A stretch of 59,692 bases of DNA from Rhizobium altiplani (GTDB lineage Bacteria > Pseudomonadota > Alphaproteobacteria > Rhizobiales > Rhizobiaceae), in NCBI RefSeq assembly GCF_001542405.1, contig NZ_LNCD01000134.1:1-59692 (forward strand), written 5' to 3'. Under the pieces are notes generated by a model. The model was not told the origin of the DNA and searched no databases. It worked only from the letters and a program-made list of their open reading frames with translations. A program made the position numbers and the translations under genes. Positions 43,646 to 51,390 of the stretch are shown here, in pieces (position 1 is the stretch's first letter; each line of letters starts with the position of its first letter).

Positions 43646-43673
43646 ATTATAGGGTGTTGTTCCTAACAAGCAA
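43646..43673 (-). promoter_or_regulatory. Putative amn promoter giving a leaderless mRNA
   Basis: On the minus strand, TTGCTT (43673-43668), a 16-base spacer and a perfect TATAAT (43651-43646) end 5 bases before the amn ATG. Transcription would begin at or next to the start codon. Confidence 0.5.
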
Positions 43674-43735
43674 ACGACGCGTCTAAAGGGATTGCAGAGA
43701 TTTTTGGGGGCTGCGATGTGCCGCCGCGCAGCCAG

Positions 43736-43912
43736 TCAGTTGCTTGTTCTGCAGAACGGGCGGCTGGCGTCGAAGCACGTATAGTTGGCCCCGAAGTGTG
43801 ACTGCGCACCGCCACCGGCATTGCGGTTGACCGCAACCGAAAAGCTGACGGCGAAGACTGCTGCAAACAGCGTGATGATGGTGAAACGTCTTGCCAAAAT
43901 GAGCATATCCAT
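43736..43912 (-). CDS. Small secreted or membrane-anchored protein (58 aa), unknown
   Basis: ATG 43912 (MDMLILARRFTIITLFAAVF) has CGGGGCAAAG upstream. A hydrophobic segment near residues 9-27 is followed by a short tail with two cysteines (YTCFDASRPFCR), which could form a disulfide outside the cytoplasm. It lies upstream of amn on the same strand. The family is not recognised; the signal-like N-terminus makes a chance ORF less likely. Confidence 0.45.
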   Translation of the reverse strand: MDMLILARRFTIITLFAAVFAVSFSVAVNRNAGGGAQSHFGANYTCFDASRPFCRTSN

Positions 43913-44120
43913 GACTTTGCCCCGGTATCGCCTTAGCGTTGAGACAGTCTTGCCACGTTGTGGCTGAACGGGTGCTGAGATCATGGTTCATCAGGCGTTC
44001 AGGAAGCCGGGCAGCTTGAAGCGCGGCTGCTACTTTGGTCCCGCAAAAGAGATTTTCATGACGGCACACGATTGAGCTTTATTACTGGCCCAACCCCCCA
44101 ACGGCTGGAAGATCAGCATC

Positions 44121-44759
44121 ATGCTCGAGGAACTCGGCGTTCCCCACAAGGTCAAGTACATCAACATTGGTAAGGGGGAGCAGTTCACGTCGGAATTCCT
44201 GAAGATCGCCCCGAACAATCGTATGCCGGCAATTGTCGATCCCGATGGCCCCGGTGGCGAACCGGTCTCGGTGTTTGATTCCGGCGCCATCCTCCAATAT
44301 CTCGGTCGCAAGTTCGGGAAGTTCTATTCGACGGACGAGCGCACACGCGTCCAGATCGAGGAATGGCTTTTTTGGCAGGTCGGTGGCTTGCGCCCCATGG
44401 CCGGACAGGCGCATCACTTCCGCGGTTATGCGCCGGAGAAGATCGAATACGGCATCAACCGCTATACCAATGAAGTGAACCGCCTATACGGCGTGATGAA
44501 CAAGCGGTTGGCAGAGCGCGAATATCTCGCCTGGGACTACTCGATCGCCGACATGGCTTGCATCGGCTGGGTCGTTCCATACGAGAAGCAGGGACAGGAC
44601 CTGAACGAGTTTCCCAACCTCGAGCGCTGGTTCGAGACGATGATGGAGCGCCCGGCCGTGGTCCGCGGCACGGCAATCGGCAAGGAAAAACGCGAACGCA
44701 GCAATCTTGCCGATGACAAGGAAGCGCAAAAGATCCTTTTCAATCAGCGCGCCCGCTGA
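44121..44759 (+). CDS. Glutathione S-transferase-family protein with disrupted N-terminus
   Basis: The intact part (212 residues from ATG 44121) covers most of a YfcG/Ure2-like GST: glutathione-site NNRMPAIVDPDGPG, FDSGAILQYLGRKFG, and the helical domain ending in DYSIADMACIGWVVPYEKQG. The expected beginning of this family (IELYYWP then NGWKIS) is present in the DNA but in two frames: ATTGAGCTTTATTACTGGCC at 44071-44090 lies in a different frame from AACGGCTGG at 44100. An ATG at 44058 shares the downstream frame but meets TGA at 44073-44075. So either the gene is broken, losing the first strand and the GST catalytic residue, or this draft has small sequence errors. Expression from ATG 44121 would give a truncated enzyme. 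Confidence 0.75.
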   Translation: MLEELGVPHKVKYINIGKGEQFTSEFLKIAPNNRMPAIVDPDGPGGEPVSVFDSGAILQYLGRKFGKFYSTDERTRVQIEEWLFWQVGGLRPMAGQAHHFRGYAPEKIEYGINRYTNEVNRLYGVMNKRLAEREYLAWDYSIADMACIGWVVPYEKQGQDLNEFPNLERWFETMMERPAVVRGTAIGKEKRERSNLADDKEAQKILFNQRAR

Positions 44760-44773
44760 CAATTGACGCAGAA

Positions 44774-44797
44774 AAGCGCCCGGCTTTCCGGGCGCTT
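44774..44797. terminator. Terminator between the GST and DUF2147 genes
   Basis: AAGCGCCCGG (44774-44783) pairs perfectly with 44788-44797 around CTTT and is followed by CCTTTT. On the minus strand, TTTTC also follows, so it can serve both convergent genes. Confidence 0.8.
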
Positions 44798-44816
44798 CCT
44801 TTTGGAAAGCCGTTTC

Positions 44817-45155
44817 TTACAGGCGTGTCCAGGTCTGCGATTTGCAGAGCACGTTGAGGACGCAGCCTTTCATCTTCAGTGAATTTCCGAAAATATTGCC
44901 GGATCCGCTATAGGTCTTGTCGTTGGCTGGATCGGTGATCTGGCCGGTATAGGTAACACCGCTTCCTGCGAGAATGCCGATCTTCTTGCCGGCATACTTG
45001 CCGGATTTCAGCACGATGCAGTAGCTGCCGCCGCAAGATGCAATCTGGGCCGTATCGCCCGCAGCTGTCTTCCAGTTGCCGACGATCGGTTCGTCAGCAG
45101 AAGCTGCCCCGGCGGCAAACATCAATGCGCCAGAGAGAATAAGTGTTCGGATCAT
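44817..45155 (-). CDS. DUF2147-family periplasmic protein
   Basis: Small secreted protein of 112 residues: signal peptide MIRTLILSGALMFAAGAASA followed by the DUF2147 pattern (IVGNWKTAAGD, IASCGGSYCIVLKSG, KKIGILAGSGVTYTGQITDP). It contains four cysteines that may pair outside the cytoplasm. GGGAGG precedes the ATG. Function of the family is not established; some members sit with envelope functions. It is transcribed alone. Confidence 0.85.
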   Translation of the reverse strand: MIRTLILSGALMFAAGAASADEPIVGNWKTAAGDTAQIASCGGSYCIVLKSGKYAGKKIGILAGSGVTYTGQITDPANDKTYSGSGNIFGNSLKMKGCVLNVLCKSQTWTRL

Positions 45156-45591
45156 TCGTTCCTCCCTAATGTCCAGGCGCGAAAATATATGACGCGAACG
45201 TAAACGTAAATGTGTTTCTCACTGCTTCAGTCGAGCGTTTTCGCAGACCGACAGCGGCGAAATCTTCCGTTCTGGGCATTTGATGCTGATTTCGTGGTGA
45301 ACGGAAGGTTGATTTTCAGATCTGAATATTCCGTAAAATTGTGTCGAAAATCCTTAATCCGCAAGGGATCCGATGTTTAACAAAAATCCAATTTTACCAA
45401 GCGTTTGCACTTTGTTTGTCTCACATTAATCATGCATTTTAGGCGTTTTTTGAAAGCGCATCGGCATAGTGGATCCATCAAACGAGCGGGGCAAACCCGC
45501 CGAACCGAAGGGTACTTAAAACCGCGATAGACGGCAGGTCTCCGGAGGTAAAACAGGGCAAGTCGATAACAGGCAAAACAGGGATAAACCG
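45156..45591. other. 436-base AT-rich region upstream of the Sel1 gene
   Basis: No gene is supported here. The segment 45180-45450 is markedly AT-rich relative to the rest of the window. TTGCAC (about 45404) and AATCAT 17 bases on could be a promoter for the Sel1 gene, leaving a leader of about 160 bases with an AGCGGG/CCCGC hairpin (near 45485-45501) and repeated ACAGG motifs before the start. A small RNA cannot be ruled out. Confidence 0.4.
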
Positions 45592-45858
45592 ATGGCACGC
45601 TTTGAAATGCACAATGCTGAAATGGCCACCATGGGTGGCGAGAACAACGCCGACATCTTCTGCGAAATGGGTCTGATGTATGCGACCGGCCGCGGCTGCG
45701 CTGTCGATCTGGTCGCCGCTCACAAGTGGCTGAACATCGCAGCGATCAAAGGCAACGACCGCGCCGCCGAGCTTCGGGCTGACGTTGCAGCAGGCATGGA
45801 CAAGATGCAGATCGTGGAAGCGCTGCGCGCTGCCCGCGAATGGATGACGATCCACTGA
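45592..45858 (+). CDS. Small Sel1-repeat protein
   Basis: The 88-residue product carries one Sel1/TPR-like repeat (IFCEMGLMYATGRGCAVDLV, then AAHKWLNIAAIKG, about 20-55) plus a flanking helix; the N-terminus is short and polar. Sel1 proteins normally have several repeats, so this is a minimal version, perhaps a protein-interaction module. GGGATAAACCG precedes the ATG. It stands alone between a long AT-rich region and a set of hairpins. Confidence 0.8.
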   Translation: MARFEMHNAEMATMGGENNADIFCEMGLMYATGRGCAVDLVAAHKWLNIAAIKGNDRAAELRADVAAGMDKMQIVEALRAAREWMTIH

Positions 45859-45865
45859 GAACCGT

Positions 45866-45983
45866 TTGCCCGCAAAGGCGCGGGCAAGATCGACAACAAC
45901 CACAAAAGGGGGCTGGCGCGGTGCTCGGACGCGCCAATGCCAGGACATCAACCGCGACCGGCAGGAACAAGGCTGGCGCGGTT
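45866..45983. repeat. Three successive hairpins between the Sel1 and hisC-type genes
   Basis: Inverted repeats: TTGCCCGC/GCGGGCAA (45866-45887); TGGCGCG/CGCGCCA extended by GGC/GCC (45911-45941); AACCGCG/CGCGGTT (45950-45983). GGCTGGCGCGGT occurs as a 60-base-spaced direct repeat (45911 and 45971). They probably terminate the convergent genes; U tracts are absent. Confidence 0.5.
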
Positions 45984-45991
45984 CCTTGCGT

Positions 45992-47104
45992 TTAACCCAA
46001 TGTCTTGAGTACCTGCGGCAGGGCTTCCTCGAGAAGCGCCATGTCAGCTTCCGGTCCAACGCTGACGCGGATGCAGCGGTTGAGCGGGGCAACGCCGGGC
46101 ATGCGAATGAAGACGCCGTGCTGCATCAGGCCATCGACAATGGCACGGGCGTAGGTGCCGTCACGTCCGGCGTCGATCGCAACGAAATTTGTGGCGGAGG
46201 CGAGCGGAACGAGGTTGTTGGCCTTGGCGATGGCGGCGATCCGGTCGCGCGCGCCGTGGATGCTGGCCACGACCTCGGCGAGATAGGCTTGGTCCTTGAG
46301 TGCCGCCAGTGCAGCGATCGTGGCCAGTCGATTCATGCCGAAATGATTGCGGATCTTGTCGAATGCGCGCGCCGTACCTGATGTCGAGATGACATAGCCG
46401 ACCCTGGCGCCCGCCAGGCCATAGGCTTTCGAGAAGGTGCGCGTGCGCACAACATTCGGCAAGTCGATCAGCGCGCTGATGGGGGGCAGCGATCCCGCCG
46501 GGCCGGTTTCGCTGTAGGCCTCGTCGAGAATGAGCATCGTGGTTTCCGGTAGCGCACGGGCAAAGGCGACGACACTGTCGGCACCCCACCAGCTTCCCAT
46601 CGGATTGTCCGGATTGGCGAAATAGACCAGCGGCGCGTTCTCGCGTTTGACGGCTGCGAGGAGACCGTCGAGATCTTCGCGATCGCTGGCATAGGGCACG
46701 GTCACGAGCCGCCCGCCGAAGCCGGCAACGTGGAAATTGAACGTTGGATAGCCGCCGAGCGATGTCACGACGGGTGCGCCCGGCTCAATGACGAGCCGTA
46801 CGATCTGGCCGAGCAGTTCGTCGATGCCGCCCCCTATCGCGATGGAGTCGATTCCGACGCCCAGATGGTTGGCAAGTGCTTCCCTGAGCTCGTAGTTTTC
46901 AGGATCGTTGTACTTCCATATCTCGCCAGCCTGGACGCGCATGGCTGCGAGTACGGATGGGGCAGGGCCAAAGCCATTCTCGTTGGCGCCGATACGCGCC
47001 TTGACCTGAAGGCCGCGCTGACGCTCGATTGCTTCTGGGCCGACGAACGGAACGGTGGAGGGAAGGGCGTTAGCAAGCGGCGTGAAGCGCGAGAAGGCGG
47101 ACAT
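45992..47104 (-). CDS. hisC: Histidinol-phosphate aminotransferase-type PLP enzyme
   Basis: Fold-type I aminotransferase of 370 residues that makes histidinol phosphate or a related amine. The cofactor contacts are clear: the Asn in FANPDNPMGSWW, the Asp-X-X-Tyr in LILDEAYSETG, and the Schiff-base Lys in TRTFSKAYGLAGARVGYV (near residue 228). The substrate-phosphate Arg region RVSVGPEADM is near the end. It stands alone, not in a his operon; rhizobia carry several HisC-like paralogues, so a role with aromatic or other substrates is possible. Confidence 0.88.
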   Translation of the reverse strand: MSAFSRFTPLANALPSTVPFVGPEAIERQRGLQVKARIGANENGFGPAPSVLAAMRVQAGEIWKYNDPENYELREALANHLGVGIDSIAIGGGIDELLGQIVRLVIEPGAPVVTSLGGYPTFNFHVAGFGGRLVTVPYASDREDLDGLLAAVKRENAPLVYFANPDNPMGSWWGADSVVAFARALPETTMLILDEAYSETGPAGSLPPISALIDLPNVVRTRTFSKAYGLAGARVGYVISTSGTARAFDKIRNHFGMNRLATIAALAALKDQAYLAEVVASIHGARDRIAAIAKANNLVPLASATNFVAIDAGRDGTYARAIVDGLMQHGVFIRMPGVAPLNRCIRVSVGPEADMALLEEALPQVLKTLG

Positions 47105-47198
47105 GCTGGGGCAATTTCCTGGATGCTGTGAAAATTCGGACCGACAATAGGCCCCGCTGCCGCCAAGGCAAGAAACATTATTCCCAGGTATTCACGAT

Positions 47199-47594
47199 TT
47201 ACATCCGCACGATTCCGCGGGCTTCGATCGCTTCCATGTTGCCAATCATGAAGTCGGCGCGCAAAACGCGGCGCAGCACGTCGGGTTCGATCGTATTGAT
47301 GAAGCGGACGCCGATACGTTCGTTGTTGCGATAGGTTTCCGCACAACCGATCCGATAGGCAAGGCCGAGAATGTTAAGGTAGTAGTGCTTTGGCAGGCCC
47401 GCGGTGGATGACACGACAAACGTAGCGCCACCCTGCGAGATATCGACGATCTCCGCACTCCGGACGGAGATGCCGGTAAGACAGGGCCGAACCGCAACGA
47501 TCCGGGCGGGGCGCCTTACGTTGAATTTTTCCCAGCGCGTCTCGTAAACCGCGGATTTCACGGTTGCAAGGTGTGTGGCACGAAGCATCGACAT
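47199..47594 (-). CDS. PilZ-domain protein with intact c-di-GMP motifs
   Basis: 131-residue protein with the two PilZ ligand motifs: RxxxR (NVRRPARIVAV, about 27) and DxSxxG (EIVDISQGGATFVV, about 49-55). The rest fits one beta-barrel with C-terminal helix (IEPDVLRRVLRADF). Cyclic-di-GMP binding is therefore likely. CAGGGAAACGCGGA precedes the ATG. A related but degenerate copy lies about 0.8 kb away at 48399-48737, flanking a host-attachment family gene. Confidence 0.8.
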   Translation of the reverse strand: MSMLRATHLATVKSAVYETRWEKFNVRRPARIVAVRPCLTGISVRSAEIVDISQGGATFVVSSTAGLPKHYYLNILGLAYRIGCAETYRNNERIGVRFINTIEPDVLRRVLRADFMIGNMEAIEARGIVRM

Positions 47595-47870
47595 TCCGCG
47601 TTTCCCTGAACCAAGGTAATCCCGGTCCTCTTCAATTGAAGCCTCACACGAATGCCTTGCACAATTGTGAACGAGGAAAATACAATTTTAGCGATGCGGC
47701 CATTTCCGCCCGCTCGGCCAGCTGGGGCGAACATCTTCTCGCGTCGAGTAGCGAATGGATCGCCGGACCGTAGTTGTCGCGAAATGTCATCGAACTCTTT
47801 GTCGATTTGCACGTTTGCCTAATTGTCGGCGGCGCACAGCGCTTCAAAATTGCAGAGCGAGGAAATCACA

Positions 47871-48317
47871 ATGGTTGATGTCAGAGTTCCGTCGAAGTCG
47901 TGGGTCGTCGTTTGCGATGGTGCCAAGGCATTGATCCTGCGGAACGCAGGCGGTGCGGAATTGATGAACCTCAAGGTTGAAGAAACCCTGAGTCAGCCCA
48001 ACGAACCGGACCGCGAAATAGGCGCAGACAAACCGGGTCGAACGCACGCGGCCGATGGGCAGAGTGCCAGCGCCGTTGAGCAGACGGACTGGCACGAGCA
48101 GGCCGAGGCAGAGTTCCTGAAGCTGGTAGCCGCAAAGATGGAGGTGCTTGTGCGTGAAAAAAACACGCGTCGCATCATTTTGGTTGCGCCGCCAAAGGCG
48201 CTCGGTACGCTGCGAGCCAACCTATCGGCCGATGTTCAGGCTGCAGTTTCGGCTGAGGTGCCGAAGGATTACATTAATCTGCCGGTCGACCAAATAGAGC
48301 GGCACCTAGCTTCTTGA
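47871..48317 (+). CDS. Host-attachment family protein (PF10116)
   Basis: 148-residue cytoplasmic protein of the family named after an Agrobacterium attachment locus; the biochemical role is unknown. The start is ATG 47871 (MVDVRVPSKSWVVVCDGAKA) with GAGGAAA upstream; the frame is open to 47823. The family pattern is visible: the WVVVCDGAKALIL strand, a charged insertion (about 40-75), then KNTRRIILVAPPKALGTLRA and IERHLAS. It lies between two PilZ-like genes. Confidence 0.88.
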   Translation: MVDVRVPSKSWVVVCDGAKALILRNAGGAELMNLKVEETLSQPNEPDREIGADKPGRTHAADGQSASAVEQTDWHEQAEAEFLKLVAAKMEVLVREKNTRRIILVAPPKALGTLRANLSADVQAAVSAEVPKDYINLPVDQIERHLAS

Positions 48318-48341
48318 CGCAACCTCCTACGGCCGCGGCGC

Positions 48342-48366
48342 ACCGCCACCAGGGAAGCGGCGGTTT
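48342..48366. terminator. Weak hairpin between the attachment-family and PilZ-like genes
   Basis: ACCGCC (48342-48347) can pair with GGCGGT (48359-48364), followed by TT, 24 bases after the attachment-gene stop. Short stem; uncertain. Confidence 0.35.
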
Positions 48367-48398
48367 CGCAGACAAGATGCAAGAGCAATACATCGAGG

Positions 48399-48737
48399 CT
48401 AAGATTCGAAATTCAGCCTTAAGACGTGATGCAGGAATTCTGGGTTGATCAGCATGTTGAAGCTGATCGTCACGAGGTCGCCCTCGCGCTTGACCACCGT
48501 CGAGCCGATCTCGTCGTGGATGCCGAGGATTTCGAGGAAGAAGTGGTTCGGGACCTCGAGGCTCGGATTGACCTCCAGCACCGCGCCGGCAAGCGTGATC
48601 GTGCGGATCAGGCAGCGGACCTGCGTTCCCGTGCTGAGGTGATGCCCGACGAAGATGATCTTTCCGGGGCGGTCGAGCGAAAACTCCCGGTAAGCCTGCT
48701 CGGGCTGCTCTGTGTCGAGGTGCATCTGAAAGGCCAT
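48399..48737 (-). CDS. PilZ-like protein, degenerate ligand motifs
   Basis: 112 residues, CGGAGG before the ATG. It aligns with the other PilZ protein of this window over its barrel and C-terminal helix (INPEFLHHVLRLNF against IEPDVLRRVLRADF). The DxSxxG motif reads TITLAG and the RxxxR motif is reduced to RPGK, so c-di-GMP binding is unlikely. It may act as a partner or ligand-independent adaptor. Confidence 0.7.
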   Translation of the reverse strand: MAFQMHLDTEQPEQAYREFSLDRPGKIIFVGHHLSTGTQVRCLIRTITLAGAVLEVNPSLEVPNHFFLEILGIHDEIGSTVVKREGDLVTISFNMLINPEFLHHVLRLNFES

Positions 48738-49064
48738 GGTAGCCTCCGCTTGTTCTACGCTTCGAGATTAGCGCAAGATTGCTGACAACTTCTGAATGAT
48801 CTCCCTACAATCCGAAGCTTATGCCTGTCTGGAGATCAAAATGGCTCGTTATTAGACAGGGATGGGCCTCCTTGGCATCGCTTGACAGTTCGCCGCCGTT
48901 CAAGCATATCGAACTTGGCTCGAGGCGCCTGCCGCTCGCGGACGACAAGTCCATGGTGAAGTACTCGATAGGATCAGTCGCAGCCAATTGGTGCATGCTG
49001 ACTGCAGGCAATGCGAGCACCCTTGTACAGGTCGAAATGGCATGCCTTCCGAAAGGCTGAATCC
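48738..49064. other. 327-base stretch before the glyoxalase-related gene
   Basis: Holds an inverted repeat CCTGTCT/AGACAGG (48824-48830 with 48854-48860) and a promoter-like pair, CTTGACA (48881-48887) and CATATC (48905-48910) with 17-base spacing, about 155 bases before GTG 49065. A 79-codon ORF (48821-49060) starts upstream of that promoter and lacks a ribosome site, so it is not called. Confidence 0.45.
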
Positions 49065-49505
49065 GTGACCACCGCATATCCGACAATCGAAGAATTGAAA
49101 TCGCAAGCCAAGCGCCTCCGCCAGGCCATGGAAGCGCGCGGCACCGCGATCTCTCATAGTGCCGCGCTGGAACTCATTGCCCAGCAGCATGGCGTGCGTG
49201 ATTGGAACACGCTTTCCGCACTCGCCACCCGGCCGAACGAGGAACCGATCGCCGCCATCTCCGTAGGCTCCCTGGTGCGCGGCCGCTATTTGAACCAGCC
49301 GTTCACCGGCAAGGTCCTGGCGCTTGCCGCTCAACCGGGCGGCGGGCTCCACAAGATCACCATCCACTTCGACGAACCGGTGGATGTCGTGACCTTCGAG
49401 AGCTTCTCCGCCTTCCGGCAGCGCATCAACGCGCAGGTCGACAGCAATGGCGTATCTCCGCGCAAGACCTCGAACGGCGTCCCACATCTCGTGCTCGAGA
49501 TTTAA
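49065..49505 (+). CDS. Glyoxalase-related protein
   Basis: 146 residues starting at GTG 49065 (MTTAYPTIEELKSQAKRLRQ after initiator conversion), with GAAAGG eight bases upstream. The helical N-terminus (SHSAALELIAQQHGVRDWNT, about 32-51) and the short barrel after it match the small domain I know as glyoxalase-superfamily related in proteobacteria. I see no metal-binding glyoxalase site, so enzyme activity is doubtful; the beginning resembles small DNA-interacting helical domains. Confidence 0.65.
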   Translation: MTTAYPTIEELKSQAKRLRQAMEARGTAISHSAALELIAQQHGVRDWNTLSALATRPNEEPIAAISVGSLVRGRYLNQPFTGKVLALAAQPGGGLHKITIHFDEPVDVVTFESFSAFRQRINAQVDSNGVSPRKTSNGVPHLVLEI

Positions 49506-49531
49506 GTGGCCACTTAGTGTGCGCAGTGTTG

Positions 49532-49572
49532 GCGGCAGTTGATGGAGGATTGGACCATCAACACGCTGCCGC
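49532..49572. terminator. Long hairpin between the glyoxalase-related gene and iolB
   Basis: GCGGCA (49532-49537) and GTTGATGG (49538-49545) pair with CCATCAAC (49555-49562) and TGCCGC (49567-49572), with a 4-base bulge and a 9-base loop. It sits midway between convergent stop codons; no U tract. Confidence 0.55.
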
Positions 49573-49604
49573 GCTGTCAGGCTATTTCCCGATCGTGATT
49601 TCGC

Positions 49605-50402
49605 CTACGCCTTCAGCAGCCATTCGTGCTCTGGCTGGTTGTGGAACTTCCATACCCGCTTCGGGCCGGCCATGACGTTGAGATAGTAGAGATCATAGCC
49701 GTGGACGGTGGCGCACGGGTGGTAACCCTTCGGCACCAGCGTCACGTCGCCATTCTCCACCGCCATCGCCTCATCGAGCGACCGATCATCGGTATAGACG
49801 CGTTGGAAGGCGAAGCCCTGCGGCGGGTTCATGCGGTGGTAATAGGTCTCCTCCAGCAGGCTCTCGTTCGGCAGATTGTCCTGATCATGCTTGTGAGAAG
49901 GGTAGGAGGATGTATTGCCGTTCGGCGTGATGACCTCGACGACCAGCAGCGAATGAGCGGAGTTGTCGTCCTCGGGCATGATGTTGGTCACGAGGCGAAC
50001 ATTCGAGCCCTTGCCGCGCTGGAATTGCGGGTGCACGCCGGGCGGGATGAGCTTCGCCTTGTAATCGCCGCCGCCAGGCGCCGAGCAGACGGCAAGTTCG
50101 AGATCGGTTTCCGCCGTCACCGACCAGCTTGTGCCAGCCGGAACATAGAGCGAGTGCGGCGCACCCTCGAATGGGCTCATGCGCCCGCCGACCGAACCGA
50201 AATCCTCTCCAGCGGCGGTCGCCTTGCCTTTGCCGGCCACCCAGACGAGGCAGACTTCACGGTCGCTTGAGGCGCCGGAGACGGTCTCACCCGGCTTCAG
50301 CCGATGCATGTCGAAGCCGACATAAGTCCAGCCGGCGGTGTCGGGCGTGACGTGGGTGACGCGACCGCTGTCACCCTTGGGCTTTACGAGAAGGTTCGGC
50401 AT
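49605..50402 (-). CDS. iolB: 5-deoxy-glucuronate isomerase IolB
   Basis: Isomerises 5-deoxy-D-glucuronate to 2-deoxy-5-keto-D-gluconate in myo-inositol breakdown. 265 residues, double-stranded beta-helix (KduI/IolB) fold. The metal-binding histidines are in SSYPSHKHDQDNL and EETYYHRMNPPQGFAFQR, with the later GYHPCATVHGYDLYYLNVMAG block conserved in IolB. Start ATG 50402 (MPNLLVKPKG) has AAGGAC; nine further codons upstream are not conserved-looking. It is the last gene of the iolC-D-E-B run, 45 bases after iolE. Confidence 0.96.
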   Translation of the reverse strand: MPNLLVKPKGDSGRVTHVTPDTAGWTYVGFDMHRLKPGETVSGASSDREVCLVWVAGKGKATAAGEDFGSVGGRMSPFEGAPHSLYVPAGTSWSVTAETDLELAVCSAPGGGDYKAKLIPPGVHPQFQRGKGSNVRLVTNIMPEDDNSAHSLLVVEVITPNGNTSSYPSHKHDQDNLPNESLLEETYYHRMNPPQGFAFQRVYTDDRSLDEAMAVENGDVTLVPKGYHPCATVHGYDLYYLNVMAGPKRVWKFHNQPEHEWLLKA

Positions 50403-50447
50403 GAACGTATGTCCTTCATTCCACATCAATGCGCTTCAACGGGCGTG

Positions 50448-51365
50448 TTATCCCTTCGGGAAGCCTTCGGTTTCCACCGTGTAGCCAGCGGCCGTCATCA
50501 CCCGCATCAGTTCGGCGTGACCGATCTCCGCCATCTTCTGCGGCGGCGCCTTGCGCGGATCCTGTTCTGCCTCGACGACGAACCATCCCTCATACCCGTA
50601 ACCGGCGAACCGCTTGACAATGGCGCCGAAATCAAGCGAGCCATCGCCGGGTACCGTGAAGGCGCCGAGCGCTACCGCATCGAGGAATGACTGCTTCCTG
50701 CGGTCGAGCCCGTCGACAACGGCTTCGCGGATGTCCTTGACGTGGACGTGGTTGATGCGGGCGTGGTGGTTATCGATGGCGCGCAAGACGTCGCCGCCGG
50801 CGAAAGCCAGGTGCCCGGCGTCGAGCAGAAGGGGAATGCCTTCGCCCGAATTGCGCATGAAGGCATCGAGCTCCGGCTCGGTCTCGACGACGGCCGCCAT
50901 GTGGTGGTGATAGGAAAGCGGCATGCCCTGCTCGGCGCACCATTCGCCAAACTGCGTGACCTTGCGGGCATAAGCCTTCATCTCGTCGTCGGAGAGGCGC
51001 GGCTTGGTGGCAAGCGGCTTGGAGCGGTCCCCCTGAATTGAACGGCCAACCTCGCCATAGACGATGCAAGGCGCGTTGACGGCTTTGAACAGCTCGATCA
51101 TCGGCGCAATGCGCTCCTTGTTGGCGGAAAGGTCCTCGTCGACAAGCGTGCCGGAGAACCAGCCGCCGCAGAGCGTCACGTCGGCGGCGCGCAGGATCGG
51201 CAGCATCTCGGCCGGATTGTTCGGAAAGCGGCGGCCCTGTTCCATGCCGGTGAAGCCGGCGCTGCGCGACTGGCGCAGGCATTCTTCCAGGGATACGTCG
51301 TCGCTGAGCTCAGGAAGATCGTCGTTCCACCAGGCGATCGGCGACATGCCAAGTTTGGCCTTCAT
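50448..51365 (-). CDS. iolE: Inosose dehydratase IolE
   Basis: Dehydrates 2-keto-myo-inositol to 3D-trihydroxycyclohexane-1,2-dione. TIM-barrel of 305 residues, xylose-isomerase-like. The metal and catalytic residues are suggested by GMPLSYHHHMAAVVE, LLLDAGHLAFAGGD, HVHVKDIREAV and GWFVVEAEQDPRKAPP. Start ATG 51365 (MKAKLGMSPIAWWND) has GAGGAG. A 9-bp hairpin in the 65-base gap from iolD may adjust the iolE-B transcript. Confidence 0.96.
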   Translation of the reverse strand: MKAKLGMSPIAWWNDDLPELSDDVSLEECLRQSRSAGFTGMEQGRRFPNNPAEMLPILRAADVTLCGGWFSGTLVDEDLSANKERIAPMIELFKAVNAPCIVYGEVGRSIQGDRSKPLATKPRLSDDEMKAYARKVTQFGEWCAEQGMPLSYHHHMAAVVETEPELDAFMRNSGEGIPLLLDAGHLAFAGGDVLRAIDNHHARINHVHVKDIREAVVDGLDRRKQSFLDAVALGAFTVPGDGSLDFGAIVKRFAGYGYEGWFVVEAEQDPRKAPPQKMAEIGHAELMRVMTAAGYTVETEGFPKG

Positions 51366-51390
51366 CAATAGTCTCCTCAAAGGCATTGCT

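Noticed and set aside
44058..44075. Five-codon ORF MTAHD before the GST gene
   Set aside because: Best explained as the original GST start cut by a frame error, not as a gene.
48821..49060. 79-codon plus-strand ORF before the glyoxalase-related gene
   Set aside because: No ribosome site, starts upstream of the likely promoter at 48882-48910, and no recognisable family.
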